Shown: positions 1-8,979, numbered from the stretch's first letter. The stretch: DNA of 64,000 nt from Saprospiraceae bacterium (GCA_021738725.1 JAIPBE010000012.1:18994-82993), one strand, 5' to 3'. Notes: a model not told the origin generated them from the letters alone. Translations and numbers: made by a program.

Positions 1-421
1 AAATCCTGTGAATGCGAGTGCTGACAATTTTCGGCATTCGGTGTTCGGCTTTCTGGCTCCTCATGATATAGGTTGACAGCTTCACCCTCTCCCTCTGTGA
101 AATCCCGTAATCCATGCTCATCCGTGATTCTGACAATCTTCGGCTTACGCTAAGGAGCCCTGTCCTGCCCCTTGACCTTTCACCTTTTACCTTTTACCAA
201 CCAAACGGGATCTCTCACTTATACTTTTAGGGTAACCAGCGAAAAGCGAATGGCGAAAAGCTTTACTCCACCCCATCCTGTTCATCCTCAAATCGTGTGC
301 ATCCTGATGCTAACATTATTCGGCTTACAACAAGGTGGCCCTTTACCATTTACCCTTCACCTTTTACCTGCCAGTCTTTTAGAATGACCTGCGAATAGCG
401 AATGGCGAACAGCGAATGGCC
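1..421. repeat. Gene-free stretch with low-complexity dispersed repeats
   Basis: I see no credible gene here. The stretch carries runs such as CACCTTTTACCTTTTACC and GCGAATAGCGAATGG, which recur in other gaps of this window (about 11.8, 16.9, 35.5 and 35.7 kb). The 71-aa and 100-aa forward ORFs reported here and just after are low-complexity or shadow frames. It belongs to the dispersed intergenic repeat family described in the findings. Confidence 0.5.
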
Positions 422-667
422 TTACGTCATCTCTCCTGCGATCCGATCCATCGCCACCGCCAGATCACGATCCTTTTGGGTCACAGTATTCCCGGCAGAA
501 TGGGTGCGCAGACGCACCTCCACCCGGTTGTACACATTGGTCCACTCAGGATGATGATCCATCTTTTCAGCGACCAGCGCTACTCGGGTCATAAACCCGA
601 AGGCGGCATTAAAATCAGGAAATTGAAAGGTACGTGTCAGACAATTGTCGGCTTCGATCCAGGACAT
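422..667 (-). CDS. Pterin-4a-carbinolamine dehydratase
   Basis: This 81-aa protein matches the pterin-4a-carbinolamine dehydratase (PCD/DCoH, PhhB) family. That enzyme dehydrates 4a-hydroxytetrahydrobiopterin, recycling the cofactor of aromatic amino acid hydroxylases; some homologues act in molybdopterin metabolism. The core is present: a FQFPDF start, then [10 protein letters not shown], with the two adjacent histidines expected in the active site, then [13 protein letters not shown] and a C-terminal [10 protein letters not shown] helix. It is at the short end of the family because little precedes the first conserved tryptophan, yet all catalytic parts are there. No hydroxylase gene lies nearby, so its pathway cannot be read from context. 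A bidirectional hairpin separates it from the upstream islet. Confidence 0.9.
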   Translation of the reverse strand: MSWIEADNCLTRTFQFPDFNAAFGFMTRVALVAEKMDHHPEWTNVYNRVEVRLRTHSAGNTVTQKDRDLAVAMDRIAGEMT

Positions 668-678
668 ATAATTAGATT

Positions 679-711
679 AAAAAAAACCCTCCAAGGAATG
701 AAGGGCTTTTT
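679..711 (-). terminator. Rho-independent terminator after the 54-aa ORF
   Basis: On the minus strand the sequence reads AAAAAGCCCT, a short loop, then GGAGGGTTTTTTTT. The GC stem is only about 4 bp but is extended by A-T pairs, and a run of eight T follows. It lies just past the stop of the small ORF at 728-892. The A-run on the other side means it could also work in the other direction. Confidence 0.6.
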
Positions 712-727
712 ACCTTAAATAATTAAT

Positions 728-892
728 CTAAAGAGAAAACATCTCTTTCCTTCTTTCTCGCTCGACTGAATAAGGATTTGGTTTCTCCGATTTCAATACC
801 ACTACCTTTTCAGAACCCCTAGACTTCTGTCTGCGGCTTAAATCGTAAGGGCTATGGCCCAGCTGCACATCCTTTTTCTTTTCCATCTTCAT
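728..892 (-). CDS. Small basic protein of 54 aa, not in the ORF track
   Basis: This is an ATG-to-TAG frame of 54 codons, below the track's length cutoff. The translation begins MKMEKKKDVQLGHSPYDLSR and ends ERRKEMFSL, so it is strongly basic and lysine/arginine rich with no membrane segment. Its start codon is 7 bases past the stop of the 463-aa gene on the same strand, and a terminator follows its own stop. That spacing suggests a translationally coupled two-gene unit. An in-frame ATG two codons later is an alternative start. I do not recognise a family. Similar basic peptides beside effector-like genes can be antitoxins or nucleic-acid binders, but that is only inference. Confidence 0.55.
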   Translation of the reverse strand: MKMEKKKDVQLGHSPYDLSRRQKSRGSEKVVVLKSEKPNPYSVERERRKEMFSL

Positions 893-899
893 GAATTAA

Positions 900-2291
900 T
901 TAGTTGATATAAAAATTCCAAAATGTATTCGAAAGAACTTGATCTTTAGTCATAACTCGAAATACACTTTTTGATATTCTTTCTTTTAACAGTATGTGAT
1001 TTTCGACTTCAATTAAATCAAATTCCAATTTACTCAATATCACAGACTCAATCAATTTTGCACATTCTTCAATATTTCGAGCTACCAGCACACCAGTTGC
1101 CACACCTACGTTAAGATTAACTTGAATGCCCAAAGGGTGAACGGATTTTAAAACATCTGCTCTTTTATTGTAAACCTCCTCAACAACAGAATACAATTTC
1201 ACCATAATTTCAGCCTCGGATGGAGCATTAGCATCTTCATCCAACCAAGCTCTGATCAATTTGTCTTTCCAAGGCAATTCGGACTTAAACGTTTGGAGTG
1301 CATAGTGAATTGCTTCACGTTTACTGACTCCCTCCATTCGCATATACTTTTTTAACAAATCATCTACATATGATTTTGATCCTTCAGGTATATAGGCAAT
1401 CACAGGTTTACCCTGTGCTAGAGTAACAGCCAATTCAGAATCTTTTCCTAAAGTGTCTGATTCTTGTGCCATATATAGTGTCAATTGCGCCCTCTTGAGC
1501 ATTAAAGCCTCAGAAAGCCCTTTATCTATTCTGTCACTACAATAAGCTTGAGTTGGATCAAACCATCTTAATTTCAATTTCTTTAAAACAGATTTTGAAA
1601 AAACCTTTGACACCAATTCATTTGTCAACAAATATTCATGCTTTTTTCGCATTGATGTTGCAACATAAACATCCAAATAATCTGAAGACAAATAGGCATA
1701 ATGATTTTTTGTACCTGCTTTAATTATTCTTTCAAGCTTTTCCTTTTCCTTTGTCAACTCTTTGCTTTCTGGACTTTCCTTTAGTCTTTTTCGCAAATCA
1801 TCTCCAGCTATATAACCTAAATAAAAAGTATCCTCACCATTTATTGGTTCAATTTTAATGAGCTGATCATGTCTAGAGGTATAATATCCTTCTTCGATTT
1901 CTCGATAAACTGAAATAACATCCTTGAGAGTAGCTATTCCAGTTCTATTGCAAATTGAAAGTTGCTTATATCCAAAACGAATATCTCCATACTCTAATAA
2001 AAACAGCTTTCGAAAAAAAAGAACTCCATCAGTTAATTTTCCAATTGTTAAAACCGAATTAGATTCGAAATCTGTGCTCCTTTCAACCAATACTTGAAAA
2101 AACTCTTCAGATACCCTGTTGAAACTAAGGTGAAGTAAAAATTCGTTGAACTGACTATAGGTCATCTCAATAGGATCAACCCTAGTTGGGAAGGAACTTT
2201 CCTCTTCCCGGTCATCTTTACCTGTAAGCTTCAGTATTTGAGCTCTAAATTGATTCCAACTACTATCGTCAAAGGAGCCCATAATTAACAA
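900..2291 (-). CDS. Orphan protein with a central TIR/deoxyribosyltransferase-like Rossmann domain
   Basis: The function is unknown. Residues about 205-302 form a recognisable alpha/beta unit: a first strand LDVYVATSMR, then WFDPTQAYCSDRIDKGL, a helix with LMLKRA, TLYMAQESDTLGKDSELA at about 271-288, and GKPVIAYIP. The arrangement (a strand ending in a small-residue turn, then an acidic D.ELA element and GKPVI) resembles nucleoside 2-deoxyribosyltransferases and TIR-like NAD-cleaving domains, where the glutamate is catalytic. The first 200 residues are helical with no family I know. The C-terminal 150 residues contain GIQVNLNVGVATGVLVARN and a final charged stretch. The gene and its upstream region are visibly more AT-rich than the neighbours, suggesting transfer. 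It sits directly before a 54-aa ORF. A defence or nucleotide-signalling role is inference only. Confidence 0.7.
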   Translation of the reverse strand: MLIMGSFDDSSWNQFRAQILKLTGKDDREEESSFPTRVDPIEMTYSQFNEFLLHLSFNRVSEEFFQVLVERSTDFESNSVLTIGKLTDGVLFFRKLFLLEYGDIRFGYKQLSICNRTGIATLKDVISVYREIEEGYYTSRHDQLIKIEPINGEDTFYLGYIAGDDLRKRLKESPESKELTKEKEKLERIIKAGTKNHYAYLSSDYLDVYVATSMRKKHEYLLTNELVSKVFSKSVLKKLKLRWFDPTQAYCSDRIDKGLSEALMLKRAQLTLYMAQESDTLGKDSELAVTLAQGKPVIAYIPEGSKSYVDDLLKKYMRMEGVSKREAIHYALQTFKSELPWKDKLIRAWLDEDANAPSEAEIMVKLYSVVEEVYNKRADVLKSVHPLGIQVNLNVGVATGVLVARNIEECAKLIESVILSKLEFDLIEVENHILLKERISKSVFRVMTKDQVLSNTFWNFYIN

Positions 2292-2412
2292 GATTTATTG
2301 CAAATAATGTTCGTAAACATAACATCCATATTAGAAAATTCCTAATACAATATAAATAATATATATATAGCTAATTATCAATACTTTATATAATGTTTTT
2401 CATTCTCCCATT

Positions 2413-3459
2413 CTACCGCTCCTCCCAATTGCCTTTGTCCAGGTTCAAGAGAGCCAGGGTCATCAGATCGATGGTGGCCTGCACATCTACTTTGTGGACC
2501 ATCTCGATGACCTGATGGATATGCCGTGTCGGGATAGACAGGGCACCGGCGATCGCGCCGTTCTTCCCATAGCGCTGGACAGCTGCTGTATCCGTTCCTC
2601 CAGCCGTGAGGACTTCCGACTGCCAGGTGATTTTGGCCGCATCGGCCTGATCACGGAGATAGTCCACCATCCGTGGATCACACACCGTCATCCCATCCAG
2701 AATCTTGATGGCAGTGCCCTTGCCTAGCTTGGTCACCATTTCCTGAGGCTGCGCACCGGGCACATCAAAGGCGATGGTCGTATCCAGGACGATCCCGAAG
2801 TCGGGATTGATCCGATGGGCGGCAGAGATCGCACCGCGCAGACCGATCTCCTCCTGCACAGTAAAGACCGCATGCAGGTCAAAGGGTAATTCTTTTCCTT
2901 TCAAGGCTTTCAGCACCTCGACAAGGATAAAGACCGAGATCCGGTTATCCAGGGATTTGCTGTTGATACATTCACCCATTTCGATCATCTCACGTTCCCG
3001 GGTGACCGGGTCGCCGACGCAGATCAATTTTTTAACTTTTTCGGCGGGCAGTCCCGTATCGATGAAATACTCTTCGATTTGTACCGCTTTGTTGCGCTCC
3101 TCAGTCTTCATCAGGTGGATGGGCTTGCTGCCCATCACGCCGATCACTTCTTCGCGACCATGCACGATCACTCGCTGAGCGGTGAGGGTCTTGGGGTCAA
3201 ATCCCCCCAGCGTCGAGAAACGCAGGAAGCCCTCATCGTCAATGTGGGTGACGATATAGCTGATCTCATCCATGTGTGCGGTGACCATCACGCGATTGTC
3301 CTGTCGGCCTTTGCGGAGCACCATCAGGTTGCCCATGGGGTCAACGGTCATCTCATCGGCCAGGTCGGCGACCTGCTCTTTCAGGAAAGCGCGGATGCGA
3401 TGTTCAAAACCCGGAGCACCGGGGATCTCGCAAATTTTCTTCAGGAGGGTGACATTCAT
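2413..3459 (-). CDS. M42-family metallo-aminopeptidase (glutamyl aminopeptidase/CelM-like)
   Basis: This is a cytosolic, cocatalytic dimetal aminopeptidase of the M42 family, whose members form tetrahedral complexes and trim N-terminal residues from peptides. All expected ligands can be seen in order: TAHMDE (His/Asp), SLDNR (bridging Asp), TVQEEIGLRGA (catalytic Glu pair), VLDTT (Asp) and RHIHQVIEM (His). The ORF opens at 3486, but I prefer the internal ATG at 3459, giving MNVTLLKKICEIPGAPGFE, because family members begin with that helix. The longer version would overlap the divergent radical SAM gene's ORF. Length is then 348 aa, usual for M42. Substrate preference cannot be read from the sequence. 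Confidence 0.9.
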   Translation of the reverse strand: MNVTLLKKICEIPGAPGFEHRIRAFLKEQVADLADEMTVDPMGNLMVLRKGRQDNRVMVTAHMDEISYIVTHIDDEGFLRFSTLGGFDPKTLTAQRVIVHGREEVIGVMGSKPIHLMKTEERNKAVQIEEYFIDTGLPAEKVKKLICVGDPVTREREMIEMGECINSKSLDNRISVFILVEVLKALKGKELPFDLHAVFTVQEEIGLRGAISAAHRINPDFGIVLDTTIAFDVPGAQPQEMVTKLGKGTAIKILDGMTVCDPRMVDYLRDQADAAKITWQSEVLTAGGTDTAAVQRYGKNGAIAGALSIPTRHIHQVIEMVHKVDVQATIDLMTLALLNLDKGNWEER

Positions 3460-3504
3460 GTCCTGTGGTTTTCGGAAGGAGCGCAAAAATAGACAAAAGG
3501 CCCT

Positions 3505-3512
3505 TACTTTGG
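3505..3512 (+). promoter_or_regulatory. Candidate Bacteroidota -7 promoter box (TACTTTGG)
   Basis: TACTTTGG matches TAnnTTTG. It lies about 28 bases before a GTG at 3540 that would start the radical SAM protein, and inside the longer ORF beginning at 3465. This supports the later start. I see no convincing -33 element. Confidence 0.35.
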
Positions 3513-3539
3513 CAGCAAACCGCCAAACTGTCCTTATCC

Positions 3540-4556
3540 GTGCTGTATCAGGATACCCGCAATTTTCTTTCCAAACTCACTGCCAGCCGTCTCTGGAACG
3601 CGGGAAAGGTCCTGATTTCCTACTATCTGACCCGCCTCACCGGTCGGCCCATCCAGTGGGGATTGCCCATAACCATTTCCATGGAGCCGACCACGGCCTG
3701 CAACCTGCGTTGCCCGGAATGCCCCAGCGGATTACGAGCGTTCACCCGGGAAACCGGGAACCTCAAAACGGATTTCTTTCGGAAGACCATCGACGAACTG
3801 GCCCCGGATTTGATCTATCTGATCTTCTACTTCCAGGGCGAACCCTATATCAACCCCAATTTTCTGGATATGGTGGCCTATGCCCGTAAAAAGAGGCTGT
3901 ATACCATCACTTCCACCAACGGCCATTTTCTGGATGATGAACGGGCACGTAAGACGGTAGAAAGTGGCCTCGACCGCCTGATCATCAGCGTCGATGGCAC
4001 CACCCAGGAAACCTACGAACAGTACCGCAAAGAAGGCAACCTGGAGACTGTCCTGCAGGGAGCACGAAATGTGGTCAAATGGAAAAAGGCTTTGAACAGT
4101 GCGACCCCGCATATTGTGTTTCAGTTTCTGGTGGTTCGCCCCAACGAACACCAGATCCCGGAGATCTATCGTCTGGCGGAAGAGATCGGTGTGGATGAGG
4201 TCAAATTGAAAACTGCCCAGGTCTATGATTTCGAAAGGGGCAATCCACTGATCCCCACAGATCTGAACTACAGCCGCTACCTCCCCCAGGTGGATGGTAC
4301 CTGGCGCACCAAACATGCACTGGCCAACCATTGCTGGAAGCTTTGGCATGCCTGCGTGATCACCTGGGACGGGATGGTCGTCCCCTGCTGCTTCGACAAG
4401 GATGCCACCCACCGCCTGGGCAGCCTGAAGGAGGGCTCATTCAAGGACATTTGGCATGGAGAAGCTTATCAAAGCTTTCGAACCCAATTATTAAAAGGGC
4501 GGGATCAGATCGATATCTGCACCAATTGTACGGAGGGGTGCAAGGTGTGGGCGTAA
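3540..4556 (+). CDS. Radical SAM/SPASM domain protein
   Basis: This is a radical S-adenosylmethionine enzyme. The cluster motif is EPTTACNLRCPEC (CxxxCxxC) near the N-terminus, preceded by ISMEPTT, typical of this Bacteroidota group. A TIM-barrel region follows with TSTNGHFLDDE and SVDGTTQETYEQYR. A C-terminal SPASM-like region carries CWKLWHACVITWDGMVVPCCFD and ends CTNCTEGC, giving cysteines for auxiliary clusters. SPASM proteins often modify peptides or proteins, but neither a precursor peptide nor a partner is adjacent, so the substrate is unknown. The track start (3465) overlaps the region upstream of the M42 gene; the GTG at 3540 gives a start matching close relatives as I remember them and lies just after a promoter-like box. 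The start is uncertain, the family is not. Confidence 0.85.
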   Translation: MLYQDTRNFLSKLTASRLWNAGKVLISYYLTRLTGRPIQWGLPITISMEPTTACNLRCPECPSGLRAFTRETGNLKTDFFRKTIDELAPDLIYLIFYFQGEPYINPNFLDMVAYARKKRLYTITSTNGHFLDDERARKTVESGLDRLIISVDGTTQETYEQYRKEGNLETVLQGARNVVKWKKALNSATPHIVFQFLVVRPNEHQIPEIYRLAEEIGVDEVKLKTAQVYDFERGNPLIPTDLNYSRYLPQVDGTWRTKHALANHCWKLWHACVITWDGMVVPCCFDKDATHRLGSLKEGSFKDIWHGEAYQSFRTQLLKGRDQIDICTNCTEGCKVWA

Positions 4557-4731
4557 ACCATGGGGCTGAAAATTGTAATCACTTCGGCGCTTTAAAACCG
4601 GATCTAGGTTCTTTTTTTATAGAGACCAGCGGGACAAATACAGGAATTGATCCCGGGTTTTATTTAAGGTGAATCTGGATTCACGAGCATGTCCTATCCC
4701 AAAGATGTAATCCATCTGCCTTAAAATAAAA

Positions 4732-4758
4732 GCCGGAGCGATATGAGATCGCCCCGGC
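4732..4758 (-). terminator. Terminator of the metalloprotease gene
   Basis: On the minus strand an inverted repeat of the form GCCGGgGCGAT/ATCGCtCCGGC closes a short loop and is followed by TTTTATTTT. It lies about 35 bases after the stop of the secreted metalloprotease. Confidence 0.75.
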
Positions 4759-4790
4759 CATTGGTTGATTTGATTACAAGGACTATTTCA

Positions 4791-7304
4791 TCAGGGCGTC
4801 AACATCAATAATCGGGTATATGTACCTGATGACATGATCAGTTGAATGACATATTGCTGGCTAACGTTCGTTTTTCCACGAAGATCAAATTCTGCTTGAT
4901 TCTCCTGTGGGGCTAATCTGCGTTCAACCACTTTTTGACCCATCAAATCAAAGATGGTCAAAACTGCACCATACTGTAGTTGACCATTCAATATCACATT
5001 GAACAGACCATTGGTCGGATTAGGTACAATTTGCATATTGAATTCGGGTTGAGGAGATAGCCCTCCATTCCCAGGGAATCCGGGTTTATTTTCGTCGCAT
5101 GTACTGCATGGTCCGAGAAAATCACCATGGTCTAAATGGGCCTGAATAGCATTAGCAGACAAACACAGAGAAAGTCCATTATGACATACGAGTACCTTAT
5201 TACCATTATTTCCACACAGATAATGTGCTGGCAGATTTTCAAAGCCAGGAAACACTTCTACAGCACAAGGCCCATTATCATTCGCCCCTGGGCAGATATC
5301 GCAACCATTTACTACACCATCGCAGTCGTCGTCTTCTTCTGAGATATTGCAGGGAATACATTCCTCCAGATCAGGACAGTGAGCACCACCAATTTCCGGA
5401 TAGGCAAGAATCTCCCTGGTCCTGCATTTGATACCATTGCAAGGTTGGGAGCAGGGGCTGTACTCAGACCATTCGCCGACGACACAATCCGAGCAAATCT
5501 CGCCGGGCGGACAAAGGACGCAATCAACGATAATCACTTGTCCATCGATCTCTTCCGTCTTCTGATGATAACCAGGCAAACAGTCGCAATTGGTCGGATC
5601 AAAGTGATTTAAACCAGATATCGCCAGTGGGCAGTCGTCGCAGACATCGCCGACTCCGTCACCATCCATGTCTGATTGGTCCAGATTAGAGGCTGTAGTG
5701 CAATTATCAACACAATTCAATATACCATCTTCATCAGTATCAGAATCTACAATGTTGATTGTTGCATCACAGGTAGCCGTTCCTCCCTCATTGTCGGTCA
5801 CCGTCAGCACTACGTTCATAGTTCCCAGGTCTTCACAGGTAAAATACAATACGGACTCGCCATTGACATTGTAAATGAATGGTCCGCAACCCGTACTCCC
5901 TCCATCCAGATATCCAACAGTTATTTCACCGGATCCATTTCCATCCAGCTGTACAGTGATATCCTGACAAGCAGCTACAAGCGGAATAAAACAACCTCCC
6001 TGACAGCCAGCGCAGGGAAGCCCTGTACTGGTGTAGTAACTGAGAAAATAATCTTTACTGCAGGTAGAAAATACTGTTGAAGGAGCATTTTGATTCATTG
6101 AAGCACCCATGATAAAGGTGTTCGCCTGACAAGCATTGCCCTGAGCATCATGATATGCACCCATATTGTGCCCGATTTCGTGAGCGACCAGCGTAGCATT
6201 AGCCTGTAGGCTGAATCGTACTACTGACACGCCGGCATTGAAAGGCACATTGCAGGCGGATGCAGGAGGCGCCAGACCAATGGTCCCGCTGAATGGCATC
6301 CCACTAAATAAATGTCCCAGATCACTTTGCGGTAGATTGTTCGATGGATTAGAATACCAGGTCGAAAACTTATCGAACATATCTGCTATATCAGCGGGTG
6401 TCGCATAAGGATCACCTGCGGAAAAAATGATGACACTCGATAGGTTGAAGAATAATCCGATATCATTCGATGTGTATCTATCCTTGCAGAGATTGAAAAC
6501 AGACTCTACTTCATTTAATGTGTTCGCACCGTGTGTCTGGTAGAAGGCTTGGTCGGCTGCGACCAGAACGTCCATACAGAGATCAGGGAGGACCGGATTT
6601 ACGGATCGATTAACGGTTACCAAGCCGGGTCTTTCTTTCGTTTCGGTGCCACAAATTCCCGGAGAGCCCAGGACATCCTCAGGCTTGTACAACACGTACT
6701 GGTCTTCCAGGGCCTGAGGGACAAACTTGGCGAGTCTCTCGATCAAATATTCCTGATGCCGGATGACGATTCTACCGGAAAGAAAGCCTTCCTGAATGGT
6801 GAACAAGGCTTGTTGATTCTCATTGTTGTCGATTATGCCGCTTAAATGCATCGGAATTGGAAGATTGATTTCTTCCAATGTACCATTGCGCCAGGCCATC
6901 ACTTTGAAATCCTGACTTCTCACCTGACGTCTTGAGGCCGTGACCTCCCAAAGATGCTCGGAGCCAAACTTTAAACTGAATACAAGATTCTCATCTGCGG
7001 ATTGAGCCCATTGATATAACTTGCTGGTATTCAATTGATATATTGAAGATTTTCGAAACACCTTTTCTACTTCTGCCTGGGACCGCTGATCAAGTTTGAT
7101 CGCTTCGGCATGAAAAGTGGGTGGTTCATTGACAATGTGACTATTTTCTGTACCTGACAAGGTACTTGGGATAAACCAAGGAGCCAAAATCAGAATTACT
7201 ACGAGGGGGACCATCCTTGTTAGAGAAAAAGAGGTCAGAACAGAACTAAAAACTTTACGATACAAAGATTGAAAGAACAATCCTCTACGTCCATTAGCAC
7301 ACAT
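4791..7304 (-). CDS. Secreted M12-like (reprolysin-type) metalloprotease with thrombospondin-like modules, T9SS type A
   Basis: This is a large exported zinc protease. Numbering from the track ORF, a hydrophobic export segment (MVPLVVILILAPWFIP) lies at about 52-66 and a pro-region follows to about 250. The catalytic domain carries HEIGHNMGAYHD at 396-407 (HExxHxxGxxHD, metzincin type) and a likely Met-turn FIMGASM. Then come a cysteine-rich stretch, calcium-binding DxDxDG repeats like thrombospondin type 3 (about 540-590), a segment resembling a thrombospondin type 1 repeat (GEWSEYSPCSQPC, about 630-675), and more DDDCDG repeats. The last ~80 residues (MQIVPNPTNGLFNV onwards) are a T9SS type A sorting domain. 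The track starts at 7367; I chose the ATG at 7304 to shorten the N-region, and the ATG at 7214 is also possible. Extracellular protein degradation is the likely role. Confidence 0.85.
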   Translation of the reverse strand: MCANGRRGLFFQSLYRKVFSSVLTSFSLTRMVPLVVILILAPWFIPSTLSGTENSHIVNEPPTFHAEAIKLDQRSQAEVEKVFRKSSIYQLNTSKLYQWAQSADENLVFSLKFGSEHLWEVTASRRQVRSQDFKVMAWRNGTLEEINLPIPMHLSGIIDNNENQQALFTIQEGFLSGRIVIRHQEYLIERLAKFVPQALEDQYVLYKPEDVLGSPGICGTETKERPGLVTVNRSVNPVLPDLCMDVLVAADQAFYQTHGANTLNEVESVFNLCKDRYTSNDIGLFFNLSSVIIFSAGDPYATPADIADMFDKFSTWYSNPSNNLPQSDLGHLFSGMPFSGTIGLAPPASACNVPFNAGVSVVRFSLQANATLVAHEIGHNMGAYHDAQGNACQANTFIMGASMNQNAPSTVFSTCSKDYFLSYYTSTGLPCAGCQGGCFIPLVAACQDITVQLDGNGSGEITVGYLDGGSTGCGPFIYNVNGESVLYFTCEDLGTMNVVLTVTDNEGGTATCDATINIVDSDTDEDGILNCVDNCTTASNLDQSDMDGDGVGDVCDDCPLAISGLNHFDPTNCDCLPGYHQKTEEIDGQVIIVDCVLCPPGEICSDCVVGEWSEYSPCSQPCNGIKCRTREILAYPEIGGAHCPDLEECIPCNISEEDDDCDGVVNGCDICPGANDNGPCAVEVFPGFENLPAHYLCGNNGNKVLVCHNGLSLCLSANAIQAHLDHGDFLGPCSTCDENKPGFPGNGGLSPQPEFNMQIVPNPTNGLFNVILNGQLQYGAVLTIFDLMGQKVVERRLAPQENQAEFDLRGKTNVSQQYVIQLIMSSGTYTRLLMLTP

Positions 7305-7516
7305 GTCGTTTAATTTTATAGTTGATATTATGTTTAGGTTGCCAGTCCTTAGGTTTGGCCTTTGCAAATTACATATTTCTAATATTTGTAATCTTTATCA
7401 TTTCAGTAGTTTCCGGTTGAACTTGATAAATAAATTTACAATCATCTGAAATTCAAATAACTAGCCTAAACTTCAACTATAACTTTGAACTGAAGAACCC
7501 TCAAAAATGAGGGTAT

Positions 7517-7800
7517 ATGAATGATGGCACTTACGTATTCGCACAGTTGATGCAGCTCATCCATCGACAAGCCTTTGCAAAGTTAGTAGATAGATATGGG
7601 GGTAACTATCGGGTTGGGACCTGCACATCCTGGCATCTGTTGCGATGCATGAGTTTTGGACAGAACCCCAATGGAAGAGCCTAAGGAATAGTATTACGTG
7701 CTTTAGAGCACCGCCATCAACCCCACTCCATGACCAAACGAAAATCATTGATATTCTTACCAAAGAATACCTTCGCAAACCTACGTTGTTTCTCAGGCCG
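7517..7800 (+). pseudogene. Decayed IS4-family (DUF4372) transposase N-terminus
   Basis: Reading from ATG 7517 gives MNDGTYVFAQLMQLIHRQAF, then AKLVDRYGGNYRVGTCTSWHLLRCMSFGQ, before a stop. This closely follows the DUF4372 N-terminal domain of IS4-type transposases (pattern GkyVFaQLm..i....F...V.rY.GN..v..f..W.q.lcM.FgQ). The homology then continues in a different frame (QWKSLRNSITCFRAPPSTPLH, like the family's ESLRDI..cL.AH..K.YH), so at least one frameshift is present. The DDE catalytic part is missing, leaving about 280 bases of remnant. No terminal inverted repeats were found. The rest of the gap to 8046 has no recognisable gene, and its ORFs on either strand are fragments. Confidence 0.65.
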
Positions 7801-8046
7801 GACGATCCGCCCGCTGGCGGATGTCTGGCACTAAGGATCACATAGCTATGGCTATTCTCCTTGCGCCACCGCTGAAGCTAAGGCGGCACACGGTCGAAAC
7901 GCCTCGTCTGCCCAGCCGGTAGCCAGGCCCCGCTTGGTCTTCTTTGGTCTAGGTCTATTTCGGAGGAATGGAAGGGCCCTTAAGTCGATTTCTCTAGTTT
8001 AGAGTGCTGCAAATAATGGGAGGACCTCCGTAGGGAGAGGCAGCGT
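7801..8046. other. Gene-free stretch downstream of the transposase remnant
   Basis: I see no coding region. The bases include CCGCCCGCTGGCGG, a short palindrome, and further sequence that may be more of the decayed insertion, but nothing identifiable. Confidence 0.4.
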
Positions 8047-8979
8047 TTATTTCAACAGCACACTCACCGAAAAATAATCCCGATGGTCCGTAAAATGATG
8101 GACATCACGGAAACCACCTGACTGCGCCATTTGCTCGATCTCGGATAGGCTGTATTTCTGCGAAACCTCCGTGTGGATCAATTCATTGGTCTTGAATAAA
8201 AACGTTTCTCCCAGGAGAGATACCTTCTGAGCTTGCCGGCAGACCAGATAGCTGGCCGCGATTCCCGTCACCGGATCATAGACCGGAAAATGATCAAAGT
8301 GCTCCACCTGAAAATTGGCGCCCAACTCCCGGTTGATCCGGGTCAGCAGATTCAGATTGAACCGCCGGGTCACCCCCTTTGCATCGTTGTAGGCATCCAG
8401 GATGGTTTTTGGATGCTTACGCAGATCTACACCGACCAGCAGCACATCATCAGTGGACATATGCTGGCTTAAGAACTGCAACAGTTCCACCGCTTTTTCA
8501 TTCGGGTAATTGCCAATATTACTTCCCAGAAATAACAGAACCCAATGATGGGTGGTTTGCAGGGTGGGCAGGGTCTTGAAATAATCTCCAGCGACTGGAT
8601 GGACCGGAATATCTGGAGCCACGTTCTTTAGATGCGACCTGTTTGTTTGCAATACTTCTGGGGAAATATCCAGCGGATAGTATGTCAATGACCGCCCAAG
8701 TGCCCCCAGGTTCTCCAGAAAATGCACTGTTTTGGTTCCGTCTCCGGCTCCCAGTTCGACGATATCCAGGGGTCCTGCCGGGAGGAAGGCTGCCAGATCA
8801 GAGGTCTGTTCCTGGAGGATCTCCAATTCACAACGAGGGAGGTAATATTCTTCCAGACCCATGATCTCCTGAAAGATCTTGTCGCCTGTCTCATCGTAGA
8901 AATACTTGGAAGGCAGCCTCTTGACGGGCTGCTTCAATCCGGTGAGGACATCGGTGGCAAATTGATCCAGATCTCTCAT
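8047..8979 (-). CDS. egtD: EgtD, L-histidine N-alpha-methyltransferase (ergothioneine synthesis)
   Basis: EgtD trimethylates the alpha-amino group of histidine with SAM to give hercynine, the first committed step to ergothioneine. The sequence shows LPSKYFYDETGDKIFQEIMGLEEYYLPRCELEIL at the N-terminus, a SAM-binding VELGAGDGTKT loop, FLGSNIGNYP and LLVGVDLRK, all characteristic of the family (Methyltransf_33). The track ORF starts at 9024, but the ATG at 8979 shares its A with the egtB TGA stop (TGATG). I take that as the true, translationally coupled start, giving 310 aa, close to the usual length. It is the second gene of an egtB-egtD unit. No egtA, egtC or egtE is nearby, which fits pathways in which EgtB uses cysteine directly, although this is inference. 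Confidence 0.95.
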   Translation of the reverse strand: MRDLDQFATDVLTGLKQPVKRLPSKYFYDETGDKIFQEIMGLEEYYLPRCELEILQEQTSDLAAFLPAGPLDIVELGAGDGTKTVHFLENLGALGRSLTYYPLDISPEVLQTNRSHLKNVAPDIPVHPVAGDYFKTLPTLQTTHHWVLLFLGSNIGNYPNEKAVELLQFLSQHMSTDDVLLVGVDLRKHPKTILDAYNDAKGVTRRFNLNLLTRINRELGANFQVEHFDHFPVYDPVTGIAASYLVCRQAQKVSLLGETFLFKTNELIHTEVSQKYSLSEIEQMAQSGGFRDVHHFTDHRDYFSVSVLLK

